From: an uncultured Burkholderiales bacterium
GTDB taxonomy: Bacteria; Pseudomonadota; Gammaproteobacteria; Burkholderiales; Burkholderiaceae_C
Direction of reading: 5' to 3'
Assembly: GCA_937927685.1 (NCBI GenBank)
Contig: CALBSC010000077.1
Location: 224,494 to 288,493 of the forward strand
Length of the DNA: 64,000 nt
The notes under the pieces: model-generated
Database searches by the model: none
What the model was told of the DNA's origin: nothing
Seen by the model: only the letters and a program-made list of their open reading frames with translations
Translations under genes and position numbers: made by a program
Shown here: positions 20,405 through 29,693 of the stretch, piece by piece
Layout: each line of letters starts with the position of its first letter
Position numbering within the stretch: the first letter of the stretch is position 1

Positions 20405-21304
20405 TCAGCGCAACGCCTGGCGCAGGTTCTCGCCGATGTCGGGGCGCTCGGCAAAGGGATCCGGCGGGTTGTGCCCGCTGACAATCGCATCCATGCGGTG
20501 CTGGACGTTGCCCAGCGCCTTGGGGTGGCTGTAGATGTAGAACTGGTCGTCCTCGATGGCCGTGAACACCTTGTGTGCCACCTCGGCTGCACTGACCTTG
20601 CCACTGCCCACCGCCTTGTCGCTCATGGCCTGACCAATCAGCTGGCTTTTGGTGGGGGCCTCGTTGCCATGCTGACTGGGCCGGTTGCGATGACTCTGGC
20701 TGATACCGGTGGGCACAAAGTACGGACACAGCACGCTGGCACTGACCTGGTCAGTCACCAGACGCAAATCCTGGTAGAGCGTTTCGGTCAGTGACACCAC
20801 GGCATGCTTGCTCACGTTGTAGATACCCATGTTGGGCGGCGTGAGCAAACCGGCCATGCTGGCCGTGTTGACGATATGCCCCTGGTAGGACGGGTCATGA
20901 CGCGCAGCGTCCAGCATCATGGGGGTGAACAGACGAACACCGTGGATGACACCCCAGAGGTTGACCCCCAGCACCCAGTTCCAGTCGTCAAGCGAGTTTT
21001 CCCAGACCAGGCCGCCAGCCGCCACACCGGCGTTGTTGAAGACAAAGTGTGGCGCTCCAAATTCTTTGAGCACGTCGTGGGCGAGCTGCTGCATCTGGGA
21101 CGCGTCGGACACGTCAACGCGGCGCGCCATGCACTGCGATGTCTGGGGCGACAACTCGGCCACGGCTCGGTCCAGGGCGTCTTGCTGGATGTCCAACAGC
21201 ACCAGTCGCATGCCTCGTGAAGCGGCGATACGCGCGCACTCCAGTCCAAACCCGGAACCTGCCCCGGTCAGTACGGCCGTCTTGCCGGCAAATTGGGTGA
21301 TCAT
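20405..21304 (-). CDS. SDR-family NAD(P)-dependent oxidoreductase
   Basis: 299-residue classical-to-extended SDR. Cofactor motif TGAGSGFG, NNAG motif (FVFNNAG), and the active-site Ser plus YNVSK are present. The C terminus is about 40 residues longer than a minimal SDR, as in many dehydrogenases of hydrophobic substrates. It is the last gene of the minus-strand catabolic island, 69 nt after the MDR oxidoreductase. Substrate cannot be assigned. Confidence 0.85.
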   Translation of the reverse strand: MITQFAGKTAVLTGAGSGFGLECARIAASRGMRLVLLDIQQDALDRAVAELSPQTSQCMARRVDVSDASQMQQLAHDVLKEFGAPHFVFNNAGVAAGGLVWENSLDDWNWVLGVNLWGVIHGVRLFTPMMLDAARHDPSYQGHIVNTASMAGLLTPPNMGIYNVSKHAVVSLTETLYQDLRLVTDQVSASVLCPYFVPTGISQSHRNRPSQHGNEAPTKSQLIGQAMSDKAVGSGKVSAAEVAHKVFTAIEDDQFYIYSHPKALGNVQHRMDAIVSGHNPPDPFAERPDIGENLRQALR

Positions 21305-21373
21305 GTCATCGTCCTCTGAGTGGGGTGGACCCGGATGCTCGCGCCTGGCCTCGCGGTGGCACCAGGTAGCGTG

Positions 21374-22396
21374 TCAAATCAGCTGGACCAGTTGCTTGCC
21401 GAAGTTGCGGCCCTTCAGCAAACCCAGGAAAGCTTCGGGAGCGCTGTCCAGCCCTTGCGCCACCGTCTCACGGGGACGGAATTTTCCACTGCCCACCAGT
21501 TGCCCCAATTCCTGCAAGGCGGCTGGCCACACCTCCATGTGCTCACTCACGATGAAGCCCTCCACCTTCAGGCGGTTGACGAGGATGAGCGCCGGGTAGG
21601 CCATGGGCAAAGGCGCACCATCGTAGCCCGCGATCATGCCGCACACGGCAATGCGTGCGAACGCATTGGTCCGCAGCATGACGGCGTCCAGGACCTTGCC
21701 GCCGACGTTCTCAAAGTGTCCATCGATGCCCTGCGGGCAAGCGGTGTGCAAGGCGCGCGCGAGCGAGACGGCATCGGCGTGCTGTTTGTAGTCGATGCAG
21801 GCGTCAAAGCCCAGTTCCTTGACCACGTAATCACACTTGTCCTGCCCGCCGGCAATGCCCACCACACGACATCCCCGGGCCTTGGCCAGGGCGCCATAGG
21901 CACTGCCCACGGCACCGCTGGCGGCGCTCACGGTGACGGTGTCCCCGGCTTTGGGGGCGATGATCTGCGTCAAGCCGTAATAGGCCGTGACCCCGGGCAT
22001 GCCCACTGCGCCCAGGTAGTGACTGCTGGGCACATGACGGGTATCGACTTTGCGAAGCAAACCCGGTGCGTGACCGTTCACCACGCTGTAGAGCTGCCAG
22101 CCTCCCATGCCCACCACGGTTTCACCCGGGCGGAACTTATCGCAACGGCTTTCCACCACTTCTCCCACGGTGCCACCGATCATGACCTCACCCAGGGCCT
22201 GGGGTTGTGCGTAGCTCTTGGACTCATTCATGCGACCGCGCATGTACGGGTCCAGGCTGAGAAAGTGATGGCGAATGAGCACCTGCCCGTCCTCAAGGGA
22301 CGGCAGGGTTTCCTCCACCAGACGGAAATTGTTGACGGTGGCCTCGCCCTGAGGCCGGTTGTCGAGAACGAATTTTCGGTTGAGGGTCATGGTCAT
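21374..22396 (-). CDS. NADP-dependent medium-chain oxidoreductase (CurA / leukotriene B4 dehydrogenase-like)
   Basis: 340-residue zinc-independent MDR enzyme reducing double bonds of alpha,beta-unsaturated ketones or aldehydes. N-terminal NRKFVLDNRPQGEA and SLDPYMRGRM, and the cofactor-binding TVTVSAASGAVGSAYGALAKARGCRVVGIAGG are hallmarks of the CurA/PTGR group. Two ATGs (22396, 22390) are possible. It follows the hotdog thioesterase by 6 nt inside the beta-oxidation cluster, where it may handle unsaturated intermediates. Confidence 0.88.
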   Translation of the reverse strand: MTMTLNRKFVLDNRPQGEATVNNFRLVEETLPSLEDGQVLIRHHFLSLDPYMRGRMNESKSYAQPQALGEVMIGGTVGEVVESRCDKFRPGETVVGMGGWQLYSVVNGHAPGLLRKVDTRHVPSSHYLGAVGMPGVTAYYGLTQIIAPKAGDTVTVSAASGAVGSAYGALAKARGCRVVGIAGGQDKCDYVVKELGFDACIDYKQHADAVSLARALHTACPQGIDGHFENVGGKVLDAVMLRTNAFARIAVCGMIAGYDGAPLPMAYPALILVNRLKVEGFIVSEHMEVWPAALQELGQLVGSGKFRPRETVAQGLDSAPEAFLGLLKGRNFGKQLVQLI

Positions 22397-22402
22397 GGGC
22401 TT

Positions 22403-22861
22403 TCAGTCAGTGGCAAGGGGGGCGGGTTGCGAGGGCGTCTCGCTGCCCGGGCGACGAGGAACGTAACGGAAGGTGCCCGTGGCATGCGCGCAGACCACGC
22501 CTTCAGCGTTGATCACACGCCCTTCCACGAAGGCCGTGCTGCGGGTGCGGTGCAACAGTTTGCCGCGCGTGATGAGCAAGCCCTTGGCGGGTTGCATGAA
22601 ACTGGTTTTCATCTCGATGGTCACGATGCCTTCGGTTTTGTCGATGCTGCGCGCCGCGGTGGCCATCCCGATATCGAGCAGGGTCATGATGACACCGCCG
22701 TGGGCCACTTCAAAGGAATTCATGTGTTCACGCCTGGGCGTGAAAGCCAGTTCGGACTCTCCCCCTTCAAACCAGTTCATCTGGACGCCAAGCAGGTCGA
22801 TGAAGGGGATTTCCACGCCAAACGGCAGCGACGCGGTGCCAGCTTTCGGTGATTCATTCAT
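22403..22861 (-). CDS. PaaI-family hotdog thioesterase
   Basis: 152-residue acyl-CoA thioesterase of the hotdog fold. The pattern FEVAHGGVIMTLLDIGMATAA corresponds to the family HGG..lltlaD active-site region; a second strand TIEMKTSFMQPAKG follows. Within the fatty-acid cluster it likely releases CoA from dead-end or excess acyl-CoA. 4 nt separate it from the upstream SDR gene and 6 nt from the downstream oxidoreductase. Confidence 0.87.
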   Translation of the reverse strand: MNESPKAGTASLPFGVEIPFIDLLGVQMNWFEGGESELAFTPRREHMNSFEVAHGGVIMTLLDIGMATAARSIDKTEGIVTIEMKTSFMQPAKGLLITRGKLLHRTRSTAFVEGRVINAEGVVCAHATGTFRYVPRRPGSETPSQPAPLATD

Positions 22862-22865
22862 GACA

Positions 22866-23660
22866 TCAGCCTCCGGTGATGATGCTCACGCCGCCATCCA
22901 CCGCCAGCCACTGACCGGTGATGTGCTTGCCCGCGTCCGAGGCAAACAGCACGCAGGCGCCCTTGAGATCCTCGTCGTCACCCAGACGTCCCAGCGGGGC
23001 GCCGGCCTTCAGCTTGTCTTCGCCCAGGACCTTGAGTGTGCCCACCGTCATCTTGCTCGGGAAAAATCCGGGACACAGGGCATTCACTCGGATGCCATAG
23101 GGCCCCCACTCGGCAGCCAATGCGCGGGTGAAGTTCACGACGGCCCCCTTGGAGGTGTTGTAGGCGATGGTGTTCATGCCCTTCGGATTGCCGCCCAGCC
23201 CTGCGATGGACGCAAGGTTGATGATGCTGCCACCGCGACGCGGAATCATCGAGTGCTTGCCGATGTATTGCGACAGCAGGAAATAGCCCCGGATGTTGAG
23301 GTTCATCACCTTGTCCCAGGCGTCGAGCGGGTGGTCTTCGGCCGGGGCACCCCAGGCAGCTCCCGCGTTGTTCACCAGAATGTCGACGTTCCCCAGCCGT
23401 TGAATGCTCTGGGCACCCAGGCGGGCGATGTCTTCGGGTTGGCCGCAATCCGCAGCGATCCAGTCGGCGTCGATGCCGGCAGCTTTCAGTTCCGCGGCCG
23501 CCTGTTCCAGGTCAGAGGCTTTGCGGGAGGTGAGCAGCAGGCGGGCCCCGGCCTCGCCGAGGGCGTGCGCCAGTTGCAGGCCCAGACCGCGTGAACCGCC
23601 GGTGACCAGTGCGGTCTTGCCCGTCAGGTCAACGAGTTGTTGGAGGGTTCTTGTCATCAT
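22866..23660 (-). CDS. SDR-family oxidoreductase (3-oxoacyl reductase / 3-hydroxyacyl-CoA dehydrogenase type)
   Basis: 264-residue SDR: TGGSRGLG cofactor motif, NNAG, SIAGLGG with catalytic Ser, and YNTSKGAVVNFTRALAAEW. The C-terminal AVDGGVSII is the common end of FabG-like enzymes. Two adjacent ATGs (23660 and 23657) could serve as start; an upstream TTG is less likely. In context it could oxidise or reduce a 3-hydroxy/3-oxo acyl thioester, but the family is too broad to be sure. Confidence 0.85.
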   Translation of the reverse strand: MMTRTLQQLVDLTGKTALVTGGSRGLGLQLAHALGEAGARLLLTSRKASDLEQAAAELKAAGIDADWIAADCGQPEDIARLGAQSIQRLGNVDILVNNAGAAWGAPAEDHPLDAWDKVMNLNIRGYFLLSQYIGKHSMIPRRGGSIINLASIAGLGGNPKGMNTIAYNTSKGAVVNFTRALAAEWGPYGIRVNALCPGFFPSKMTVGTLKVLGEDKLKAGAPLGRLGDDEDLKGACVLFASDAGKHITGQWLAVDGGVSIITGG

Positions 23661-23716
23661 TTCAGCTTTCAGCAAGGGTCAGTCAGGTCACCGCGATGGT
23701 CGTCAGCGGGTTGGCT

Positions 23717-25558
23717 TCAAAAGGCGTCTTCCGGCATGTCGGCGCAGGTGGTGTCGCAGCGGGCGGCCACCTGAAGCCAGGCCCCGATCTTGGGCAACTC
23801 ATAGTGGAAAAAGTACTGACAGGCTAGCATGCGACCGGTGTTGGCGTCCGACCGCGCGCGACTGGACAGCGCGACGTCCAGCCAGGTCCAGGCCAGGACC
23901 ATGTGGCCAAACGCCTGCATGTAGGGGACGGCGTTGGCCAGTACCCTGGCAGGCTCGCTGTGCGACCAGGCCTCCTGGGTGGCCTGTTGCACCTGTTGCA
24001 GCGCGGTAGACAACTGGGGTGCCCACGAGGCCAGGCGCTCGTCACCCGAGCCGGCCGCACGCTGGAGGGTGTCCTGGATGCGCGTGGACAGGGCTCGCAG
24101 TCCGGCCCCCTGCTCCATCACCACCTTGCGGCCCAACAGATCCTGCGCCTGGATGCCGTGCGTGCCTTCGTGAATCATGTTGAGGCGGTTGTCGCGCCAG
24201 TACTGCTCCACCGGGAAATCACGGGTGTAGCCATAGCCACCGTGCACCTGGATGGCCAGGCTGTTGGCCTCCAGACACCATTCGCTGGGCCAGCTCTTGA
24301 TGATGGGCGTGAGCACCTCCAGCAACAAGCGGGCCTCCCGGGCTTGCTCGGGCGTCCCGGTGTGTTGCTCATCGACCAGACGCGCGCCATACAAGGCCAG
24401 CGCCAGAGCGCCTTCGCCGTAGGATTTCTGCGCCAGCAGCATTCGCTTGATGTCGGCATGCTCGATGATGCGCACCTGGGGCCGCGTGGCATCCTTGCCT
24501 CCACTTCCGGGCAACCTGCCCTGGGGGCGCTGCCGGGCGTAGTCCAGGGAGGCGTAGTAGCCTGCCAGGCCCAGCAAGGTAGCCGCCATGCCAATGCTGA
24601 TGCGGGCCTCGTTCATCATGTGGAACATGCAACGCAAGCCATCCCCCTCGGCACCCACTCGGTACCCAATGGCCCCTGCCCCCTGACCATCGAGCCCCGG
24701 TGCGCGCACCGGATACCGGCCTTCTCCAAAATTCAACAAGGTGTTGACCGTGCCACGCCACCCGCATTTGTGGTTCAGCCCGGCCAGCGCCACATCATTG
24801 CGCTCACCGGTGAGCTGGCCCTGGGCATTCACCAGCCGCTTGGGGACAATGAAGAGCGAGATACCGCGTGTGCCCGCGATCAGCTGACCATCCGGCCCTG
24901 GCACCTTGGCCAGCACCAGGTGCACGATGTTCTCGGTCAGTTCGTGGTCACCGGTGGAGATCCACATCTTGCTGCCGCGCAAGCGGTAGCGAGGACCCAA
25001 GGGATCGGCTCCGAAATCATCGCCATCCGGTGTGGCCCGGGTCGCAATATCGCTGAGTGACGAGCCGGCCTGGGGCTCGCTCAGGCACATGGTGCCGGCA
25101 AAGCGGCCGTTGAATTCGTTGTGCGCAAACACGGACCGTTGCGTCTCGGTGCCGTGCGCCATGAGCAGGTTGGCATTGCCCACGGTGAGCAAGTGGGCCC
25201 CCATGCTGACCGACGCACAGGAAAAAAACGCGTTGGCTGCCGACTCCACGGTGAAGGGCAACTGCATGCCACCCATGTCATAGTCCTGTGCGGCACTTAG
25301 CATGCCGCTGGCCACGTAGGCGTCGTGCGCCGCCTGGGTCGCCGCAGGAAGAATGACACGATCACCCTCAAACCGGGGTTCCTCCGTGTCGATGATCCGG
25401 TTGAACGGGGCAAATTTCTCGCGCGCGATCCGCTCGCAGGTATCGAGCACCGCGTCGTAGGTTTCCCGGTTGTGCTCGGAAAAACGCTCTCGCGAAGAGA
25501 GCGTTTGAACCTGCAACCAGTCATGAAGCAGGAAATCCAGGGTGCGACGCAAGCTCAT
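23717..25558 (-). CDS. Acyl-CoA dehydrogenase (large, ~600-residue FadE/DmdC-like form)
   Basis: 613-residue FAD enzyme, longer than the 380-residue short ACADs because of the N- and C-terminal extensions of the AidB/ACAD-12/DmdC group. MCLSEPQAGSSLSDI and SKMWISTGDHE mark the FAD/acyl sites; the catalytic Glu is in MIHEGTHGIQAQDLLGRK. It introduces the trans-2 double bond at the first step of beta-oxidation. Members include methylmercaptopropionyl-CoA and aryl/long-chain acyl-CoA dehydrogenases, so chain type is open. It is 37 nt downstream of the thiolase gene. Confidence 0.92.
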   Translation of the reverse strand: MSLRRTLDFLLHDWLQVQTLSSRERFSEHNRETYDAVLDTCERIAREKFAPFNRIIDTEEPRFEGDRVILPAATQAAHDAYVASGMLSAAQDYDMGGMQLPFTVESAANAFFSCASVSMGAHLLTVGNANLLMAHGTETQRSVFAHNEFNGRFAGTMCLSEPQAGSSLSDIATRATPDGDDFGADPLGPRYRLRGSKMWISTGDHELTENIVHLVLAKVPGPDGQLIAGTRGISLFIVPKRLVNAQGQLTGERNDVALAGLNHKCGWRGTVNTLLNFGEGRYPVRAPGLDGQGAGAIGYRVGAEGDGLRCMFHMMNEARISIGMAATLLGLAGYYASLDYARQRPQGRLPGSGGKDATRPQVRIIEHADIKRMLLAQKSYGEGALALALYGARLVDEQHTGTPEQAREARLLLEVLTPIIKSWPSEWCLEANSLAIQVHGGYGYTRDFPVEQYWRDNRLNMIHEGTHGIQAQDLLGRKVVMEQGAGLRALSTRIQDTLQRAAGSGDERLASWAPQLSTALQQVQQATQEAWSHSEPARVLANAVPYMQAFGHMVLAWTWLDVALSSRARSDANTGRMLACQYFFHYELPKIGAWLQVAARCDTTCADMPEDAF

Positions 25559-25595
25559 GTCCTCGCCTCACCCGCACCCGTATCCAAGGGGCCGT

Positions 25596-26771
25596 TCACA
25601 GCACTTCGAACACGCCAGCCGCACCCATGCCGCCACCAATGCACATGGTCACGCACACGCGCTTGGCGCCACGGCGCTTGCCTTCAATCAGCGCATGGCC
25701 CGTCAACCGCTGACCGCTCACCCCATAGGGATGCCCGAGGGCAATTGCGCCGCCATTCACGTTCAGCCGGTCGGCCGGAATGCCCAGCTTGTCCCGGCAA
25801 TACATGACCTGCACGGCAAATGCCTCGTTGAGTTCCCACAGGTCGATGTCATTCACCGTGAGGCCCAGACGCTTCAGCACCTTGGGCACAGCAAACACGG
25901 GGCCGATACCCATTTCATCCGGCTCACATCCCGCCACGGCAAAGCCGAGGAAACGTCCCAGAGGCTTCAGGCCACGTTGTTGGGCCAGGGTTTCATGCAT
26001 CACCACGCAGGCCCCTGCACCATCGGAAAACTGGCTGGCATTGCCCGCCGAAATCACGCCGCCAGCGATGGCCGGCTTGATGCCGCTGATGCCTTCTTTC
26101 GTGGTGCCTTCTCGGGTGCCCTCGTCACGGCTGACGGTGACTTGTTTGGTCATGAGGCCCATGACCTTGTCGGCCACGCCGGCCGTCACGGTGATGGGGG
26201 CGATTTCATCGTCAAATTTGCCTGCCGCTTGGGCCGCACACGCCTTTTGCTGACTGGCTGCGCCGTACTCGTCCATGGCCTCACGGGCGATGTGGTAACG
26301 CTTGGCCACTTGCTCGGCCGTTTGCAGCATGTTCCAGTAGATCTCGGGCTTTTTCTGGCTGAGCGCCGGATCCACCAGCATGTGCATGTTCATTTCCTGC
26401 TGCACACACGAAATGCTTTCCACGCCGCCGGCCACGTACACATCGCCTTCACCCGCGATGATGCGTTGTGCGGCCATGGCGATGGTTTGCAGACCGGAGG
26501 AGCAAAAACGGTTGATGGTCATGCCCGACACCGTGATCGGACAGTCGGCCATCAGCGCAATTTGTCGCGCAATATTGGCACCCGTGGCGCCTTCGGGGTT
26601 GGCGCAGCCCATCAGCACATCTTCCACCGCACCGGCCTCGATGCCGGCGCGGGCAATGGCGTGCTTGACCGCGTGCCCGCCCAGGGTGGCCCCGTGGGTC
26701 ATGTTGAAAGCGCCGCGCCAGCTCTTGGCCAGGGGGGTACGGGCGGTGGAGACGATGACAGCTTGAGTCAT
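25596..26771 (-). CDS. Acetyl-CoA C-acyltransferase (thiolase)
   Basis: 391-residue degradative thiolase. Nucleophile Cys lies in [11 protein letters not shown] (about residue 88), the His in [19 protein letters not shown] and the second Cys in [18 protein letters not shown]. It cleaves 3-oxoacyl-CoA to acetyl-CoA plus shortened acyl-CoA. It is 21 nt after the bifunctional FadB-type gene, the usual fadB-fadA arrangement. Confidence 0.94.
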   Translation of the reverse strand: MTQAVIVSTARTPLAKSWRGAFNMTHGATLGGHAVKHAIARAGIEAGAVEDVLMGCANPEGATGANIARQIALMADCPITVSGMTINRFCSSGLQTIAMAAQRIIAGEGDVYVAGGVESISCVQQEMNMHMLVDPALSQKKPEIYWNMLQTAEQVAKRYHIAREAMDEYGAASQQKACAAQAAGKFDDEIAPITVTAGVADKVMGLMTKQVTVSRDEGTREGTTKEGISGIKPAIAGGVISAGNASQFSDGAGACVVMHETLAQQRGLKPLGRFLGFAVAGCEPDEMGIGPVFAVPKVLKRLGLTVNDIDLWELNEAFAVQVMYCRDKLGIPADRLNVNGGAIALGHPYGVSGQRLTGHALIEGKRRGAKRVCVTMCIGGGMGAAGVFEVL

Positions 26772-26792
26772 GAGGAATCCTTGGGTGTTCGG

Positions 26793-28901
26793 TCAGAGGA
26801 CGTTGTTGAAGGTCTTGCCTTCAGCAGCCAGGCGGGCCAGGAGCGGCGCGGGGGTCCAGAAGTTGGCGTCGTCCAGCGGGTTCTGGGCAAAACGGCGCAT
26901 GGTGTGCACCACGTTGAAGAGGCCGAACTGATCGGCGTACAGCATGGGCCCGCCCCGATGCATGGGGAATCCGTAGCCGGTGATGTACACCATGTCCACA
27001 TCGCTGGCCTTGGCGGCAATGCCTTCTTCAATGATGTGCGCCGCCTCGTTCACGAGCGAGAACACCAGTCGCTGCACAATTTCGTCGTTGCTGATCTTGC
27101 GCGGCGTGACACCCAGCGCCTTGCGGTGTTCGGCAATCATGTTGTCCACCGCAGCGGAAGGGATGGCGTCGCGCTTGCCAGGTTGGTAGTCGTACCAGCC
27201 TGCACCCGTCTTCTGGCCATAACGGCCCATTTCACACAACAAGTCAGCCGTCTTGCTGTAGCGCAGGTTGGGCTTCTCCACATAGCGACGCTTGCGAATG
27301 GCCCAGCCAATGTCGTTGCCCGCCAGGTCGCCCATTCGGAAGGGACCCATGGCAAAGCCAAAGGCTTCGATGGCCTTGTCGACCTGCTGTGGCGTGCAGC
27401 CTTCTTCCAGCAGGAAACCGGCCTGGCGGCTGTACTGCTCGATCATGCGGTTGCCGATGAACCCATCGCACACGCCTGACACCACCGCGGTCTTCTTGAT
27501 CTTCTTGGCCAGGGCCATCACCGTGGCCAGCACGTCCTTGGCGGTTTTGGCGCCGCGCACCACCTCGAGCAACTTCATCACGTTGGCAGGGCTGAAGAAA
27601 TGCATGCCCACCACGTCCTGTGGCCGCTGGGTAAAGGCGGCAATCTTGTTCACATCCAGGGTGGAGGTGTTGGAGGCCAGGATGGCGCCCGCCTTCATGG
27701 TCTTGTCCAGTTGCTGGAACACCTTTTCCTTGACGCCCATTTCCTCGAACACCGCCTCGATCACTAGATCGGCGTCCCGGATATCGTCATAGCTGAGCGT
27801 GGTGGTCAAGAGCGCCATGCGCTGGTCGTATTTCTCTGGCGTGAGCTTGCCCTTCTTCACCTGGGCTTCGTAGTTCTTGCGGATGGTGGCGACGCCGCGG
27901 TCCAGCGCGTCTTGCTTCATCTCGAGCATGCGCACGGGAATGCCCGCATTCAGGAAGTTCATCGAAATGCCGCCACCCATGGTTCCCGCGCCAATCACGG
28001 CCACGGATGCGATGGGGCGCACCGGCGTGTCGTCCGGCACATCGGCGATCTTGCTGGCCGCACGTTGCGCCGCAAAGAGATGGCGCAGCGCACGGCACTC
28101 AGGCGTGGTCAGCAAGCCGAGGAAGAGCTCGCGTTCGTTCACCAAGCCTTTGTCAAAAGCCATCTTGGTGCCGGCTTGCACCGCATCCACGCACTTGAGC
28201 GGTGCGGGAAAGTTCTTGGACATGCCCTTGACCATGTTGCGTGCGAACTGGAAATAGGCATCACCCTGCGGGTGCTTGCAAGGCAGATCACGCACACGCG
28301 GCAAGGGGCGTGTGTCGGCCACCGAGCGTGCATAAGCCACCGCTTCGTCCATCAGGGACTCACGCGAGGCAGCCATCTTGTCAAACAGCTTTTGTCCGGG
28401 CAAGGACGCCAGCATCTCGCTCTTGATGGCTTCGCCACTCACGATCATGTTCAGTGCCGGCTCCACGCCCAGCACACGCGGCAGGCGTTGCGTACCCCCA
28501 GCGCCTGGAATCAGACCAATTTTGACTTCGGGCAACGCGATGCTGGCACCGGGCGCTGCGATGCGGTAATGACAGCCGAGTGCCAACTCGAGGCCTCCTC
28601 CCATGGCCACGGTGTGAACCGCCGCCACCACCGGCTTGGGGCTGTTCTCGATGGCCAGGATGACGCTCAGCAGATTCGGGTCTTGCACGGCCTTGGGCGT
28701 GCCGAATTCCTTGATGTCTGCACCGCCGGAAAACGCCTTGCCCTGCCCCGTCAGCACCACGGCCTTGATGGCCGCATCGTCCAGGGCCTGTTGCAGCGCG
28801 TGGACGATGCCCAGACGAGTGGACAAGCCCAGACCGTTCACGGGCGGGTTGTTCATGCTGATGATGGCGATATCACCTTGGGTGGAATAGTCTGCGCTCA
28901 T
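26793..28901 (-). CDS. Bifunctional enoyl-CoA hydratase / 3-hydroxyacyl-CoA dehydrogenase (FadB/FadJ type)
   Basis: 702 residues. The N-terminal hydratase/isomerase shows KAFSGGADIKEFG and LPEVKIGLIPGAGGTQRLP; the NAD domain has VIGAGTMGGGISMNFLNAG at roughly 300, then the HCDH C-terminal domain with HFFSPANVMKLLEVVRG. It performs steps two and three of beta-oxidation. The start is ATG 28901 with GGA upstream; the frame extends 33 codons further but through the operator-like palindrome, which cannot be coding in a normal member. First gene of the fad part of the island. Confidence 0.95.
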   Translation of the reverse strand: MSADYSTQGDIAIISMNNPPVNGLGLSTRLGIVHALQQALDDAAIKAVVLTGQGKAFSGGADIKEFGTPKAVQDPNLLSVILAIENSPKPVVAAVHTVAMGGGLELALGCHYRIAAPGASIALPEVKIGLIPGAGGTQRLPRVLGVEPALNMIVSGEAIKSEMLASLPGQKLFDKMAASRESLMDEAVAYARSVADTRPLPRVRDLPCKHPQGDAYFQFARNMVKGMSKNFPAPLKCVDAVQAGTKMAFDKGLVNERELFLGLLTTPECRALRHLFAAQRAASKIADVPDDTPVRPIASVAVIGAGTMGGGISMNFLNAGIPVRMLEMKQDALDRGVATIRKNYEAQVKKGKLTPEKYDQRMALLTTTLSYDDIRDADLVIEAVFEEMGVKEKVFQQLDKTMKAGAILASNTSTLDVNKIAAFTQRPQDVVGMHFFSPANVMKLLEVVRGAKTAKDVLATVMALAKKIKKTAVVSGVCDGFIGNRMIEQYSRQAGFLLEEGCTPQQVDKAIEAFGFAMGPFRMGDLAGNDIGWAIRKRRYVEKPNLRYSKTADLLCEMGRYGQKTGAGWYDYQPGKRDAIPSAAVDNMIAEHRKALGVTPRKISNDEIVQRLVFSLVNEAAHIIEEGIAAKASDVDMVYITGYGFPMHRGGPMLYADQFGLFNVVHTMRRFAQNPLDDANFWTPAPLLARLAAEGKTFNNVL

Positions 28902-28923
28902 GCGGAGTCCTTGGGCTAAAAAA

Positions 28924-28935
28924 GAACGATCGTTC
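28924..28935. promoter_or_regulatory. TetR-operator-like palindrome upstream of fadB-type gene
   Basis: Perfect 12-bp palindrome GAACGATCGTTC. On the minus strand a -10-like TACAAT lies just upstream (28944-28949), so the palindrome would span about +2 to +13 of the fad transcript, a classic repressor position. Beta-oxidation genes in this group are often controlled by TetR-type regulators; no regulator gene lies in the window. Confidence 0.6.
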
Positions 28936-28943
28936 GATTTTTG

Positions 28944-28949
28944 ATTGTA
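28944..28949 (-). promoter_or_regulatory. -10-like TACAAT for the fad operon
   Basis: Reads TACAAT on the minus strand, ~43 nt before the ATG at 28901. A TTGAAC lies 14 nt further upstream, which is shorter than the preferred spacing, so the -35 is doubtful. Confidence 0.4.
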
Positions 28950-28984
28950 TCGGGGAATCTGACGTTCAAATGGGTCTGCAACTC

Positions 28985-29692
28985 TCACACTTCCAGCCAT
29001 TCGCGACGCGCACTGGGGTCGTCACGCAAGGACTGGGGCGTGCCTTCAAACACGATGCGGCCATGACCCATCACCAAGGCTCGGTCCGAGATGTCCATGG
29101 CGATGGTGAGTTTCTGCTCAATCAGGAGCACGGACATGCCGCGCTCTTTGAGTCGTTGCAGGTACTGCCCCACCAGTTCGACAATCTTGGGTGCCAGGCC
29201 CTCGGTGGGTTCGTCGATGATGATGAGTTCAGGTTGCCCCATCAGCGTTCGGCACAGGGTCAACATCTGCTGCTCGCCCCCGCTCAGCACGCCGGCCTCG
29301 GTGTGCTGGCGTTCCCGCAGCCGGGGGAACATCTGGTACATGTCCTCGTAGTCCCAGCGTGGTGCCCGATTGTTAGGCCGTGCGGGAGGCTTGAGTCCCA
29401 GCATCAGGTTCTGGTGCACCGTCAGTGTGGGGAAGATGTCCCGGCTTTCCGGCACATACCCGATCCCCCGTTGAGACACTTCAAAGGCCTTGAGGCCGGT
29501 CAGCGATTCGCCGTGCCAGGTGATCCCCCCCACACCGTCCACCAGGCCCATGATGGCCTTGGCGGTGGTGGATCGTCCCGACCCGTTACGCCCCAGCAAG
29601 GCGACGATCTCGCCCGGTTGCACCTGCAGGCTCACACCATGCAACACATGGCTTTTGCCGTAGAAGGCATGGAGGTTCTCGAGTTGCAGCAT
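28985..29692 (-). CDS. livF: Liv-type ABC transporter ATP-binding protein LivF, with Arg in Walker A
   Basis: 235-residue LivF-type ATPase; start ATG 29692 gives MLQLENLHAFYGKSHVLHGV and is one base after the livG stop. Signature VLSGGEQQML, Walker B LIIIDEPTEGLAP and switch region are normal. Walker A reads GRNGSGRSTT (34-43): Arg40 stands where the ATP-binding Lys is nearly always found (GxNGAGKST). The codon is cga, read directly. Either Arg substitutes, or this subunit binds ATP weakly while LivG does the work; I have the impression that related Burkholderiales subunits share this feature but cannot verify it. Confidence 0.92.
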   Translation of the reverse strand: MLQLENLHAFYGKSHVLHGVSLQVQPGEIVALLGRNGSGRSTTAKAIMGLVDGVGGITWHGESLTGLKAFEVSQRGIGYVPESRDIFPTLTVHQNLMLGLKPPARPNNRAPRWDYEDMYQMFPRLRERQHTEAGVLSGGEQQMLTLCRTLMGQPELIIIDEPTEGLAPKIVELVGQYLQRLKERGMSVLLIEQKLTIAMDISDRALVMGHGRIVFEGTPQSLRDDPSARREWLEV

Positions 29693-29693
29693 T

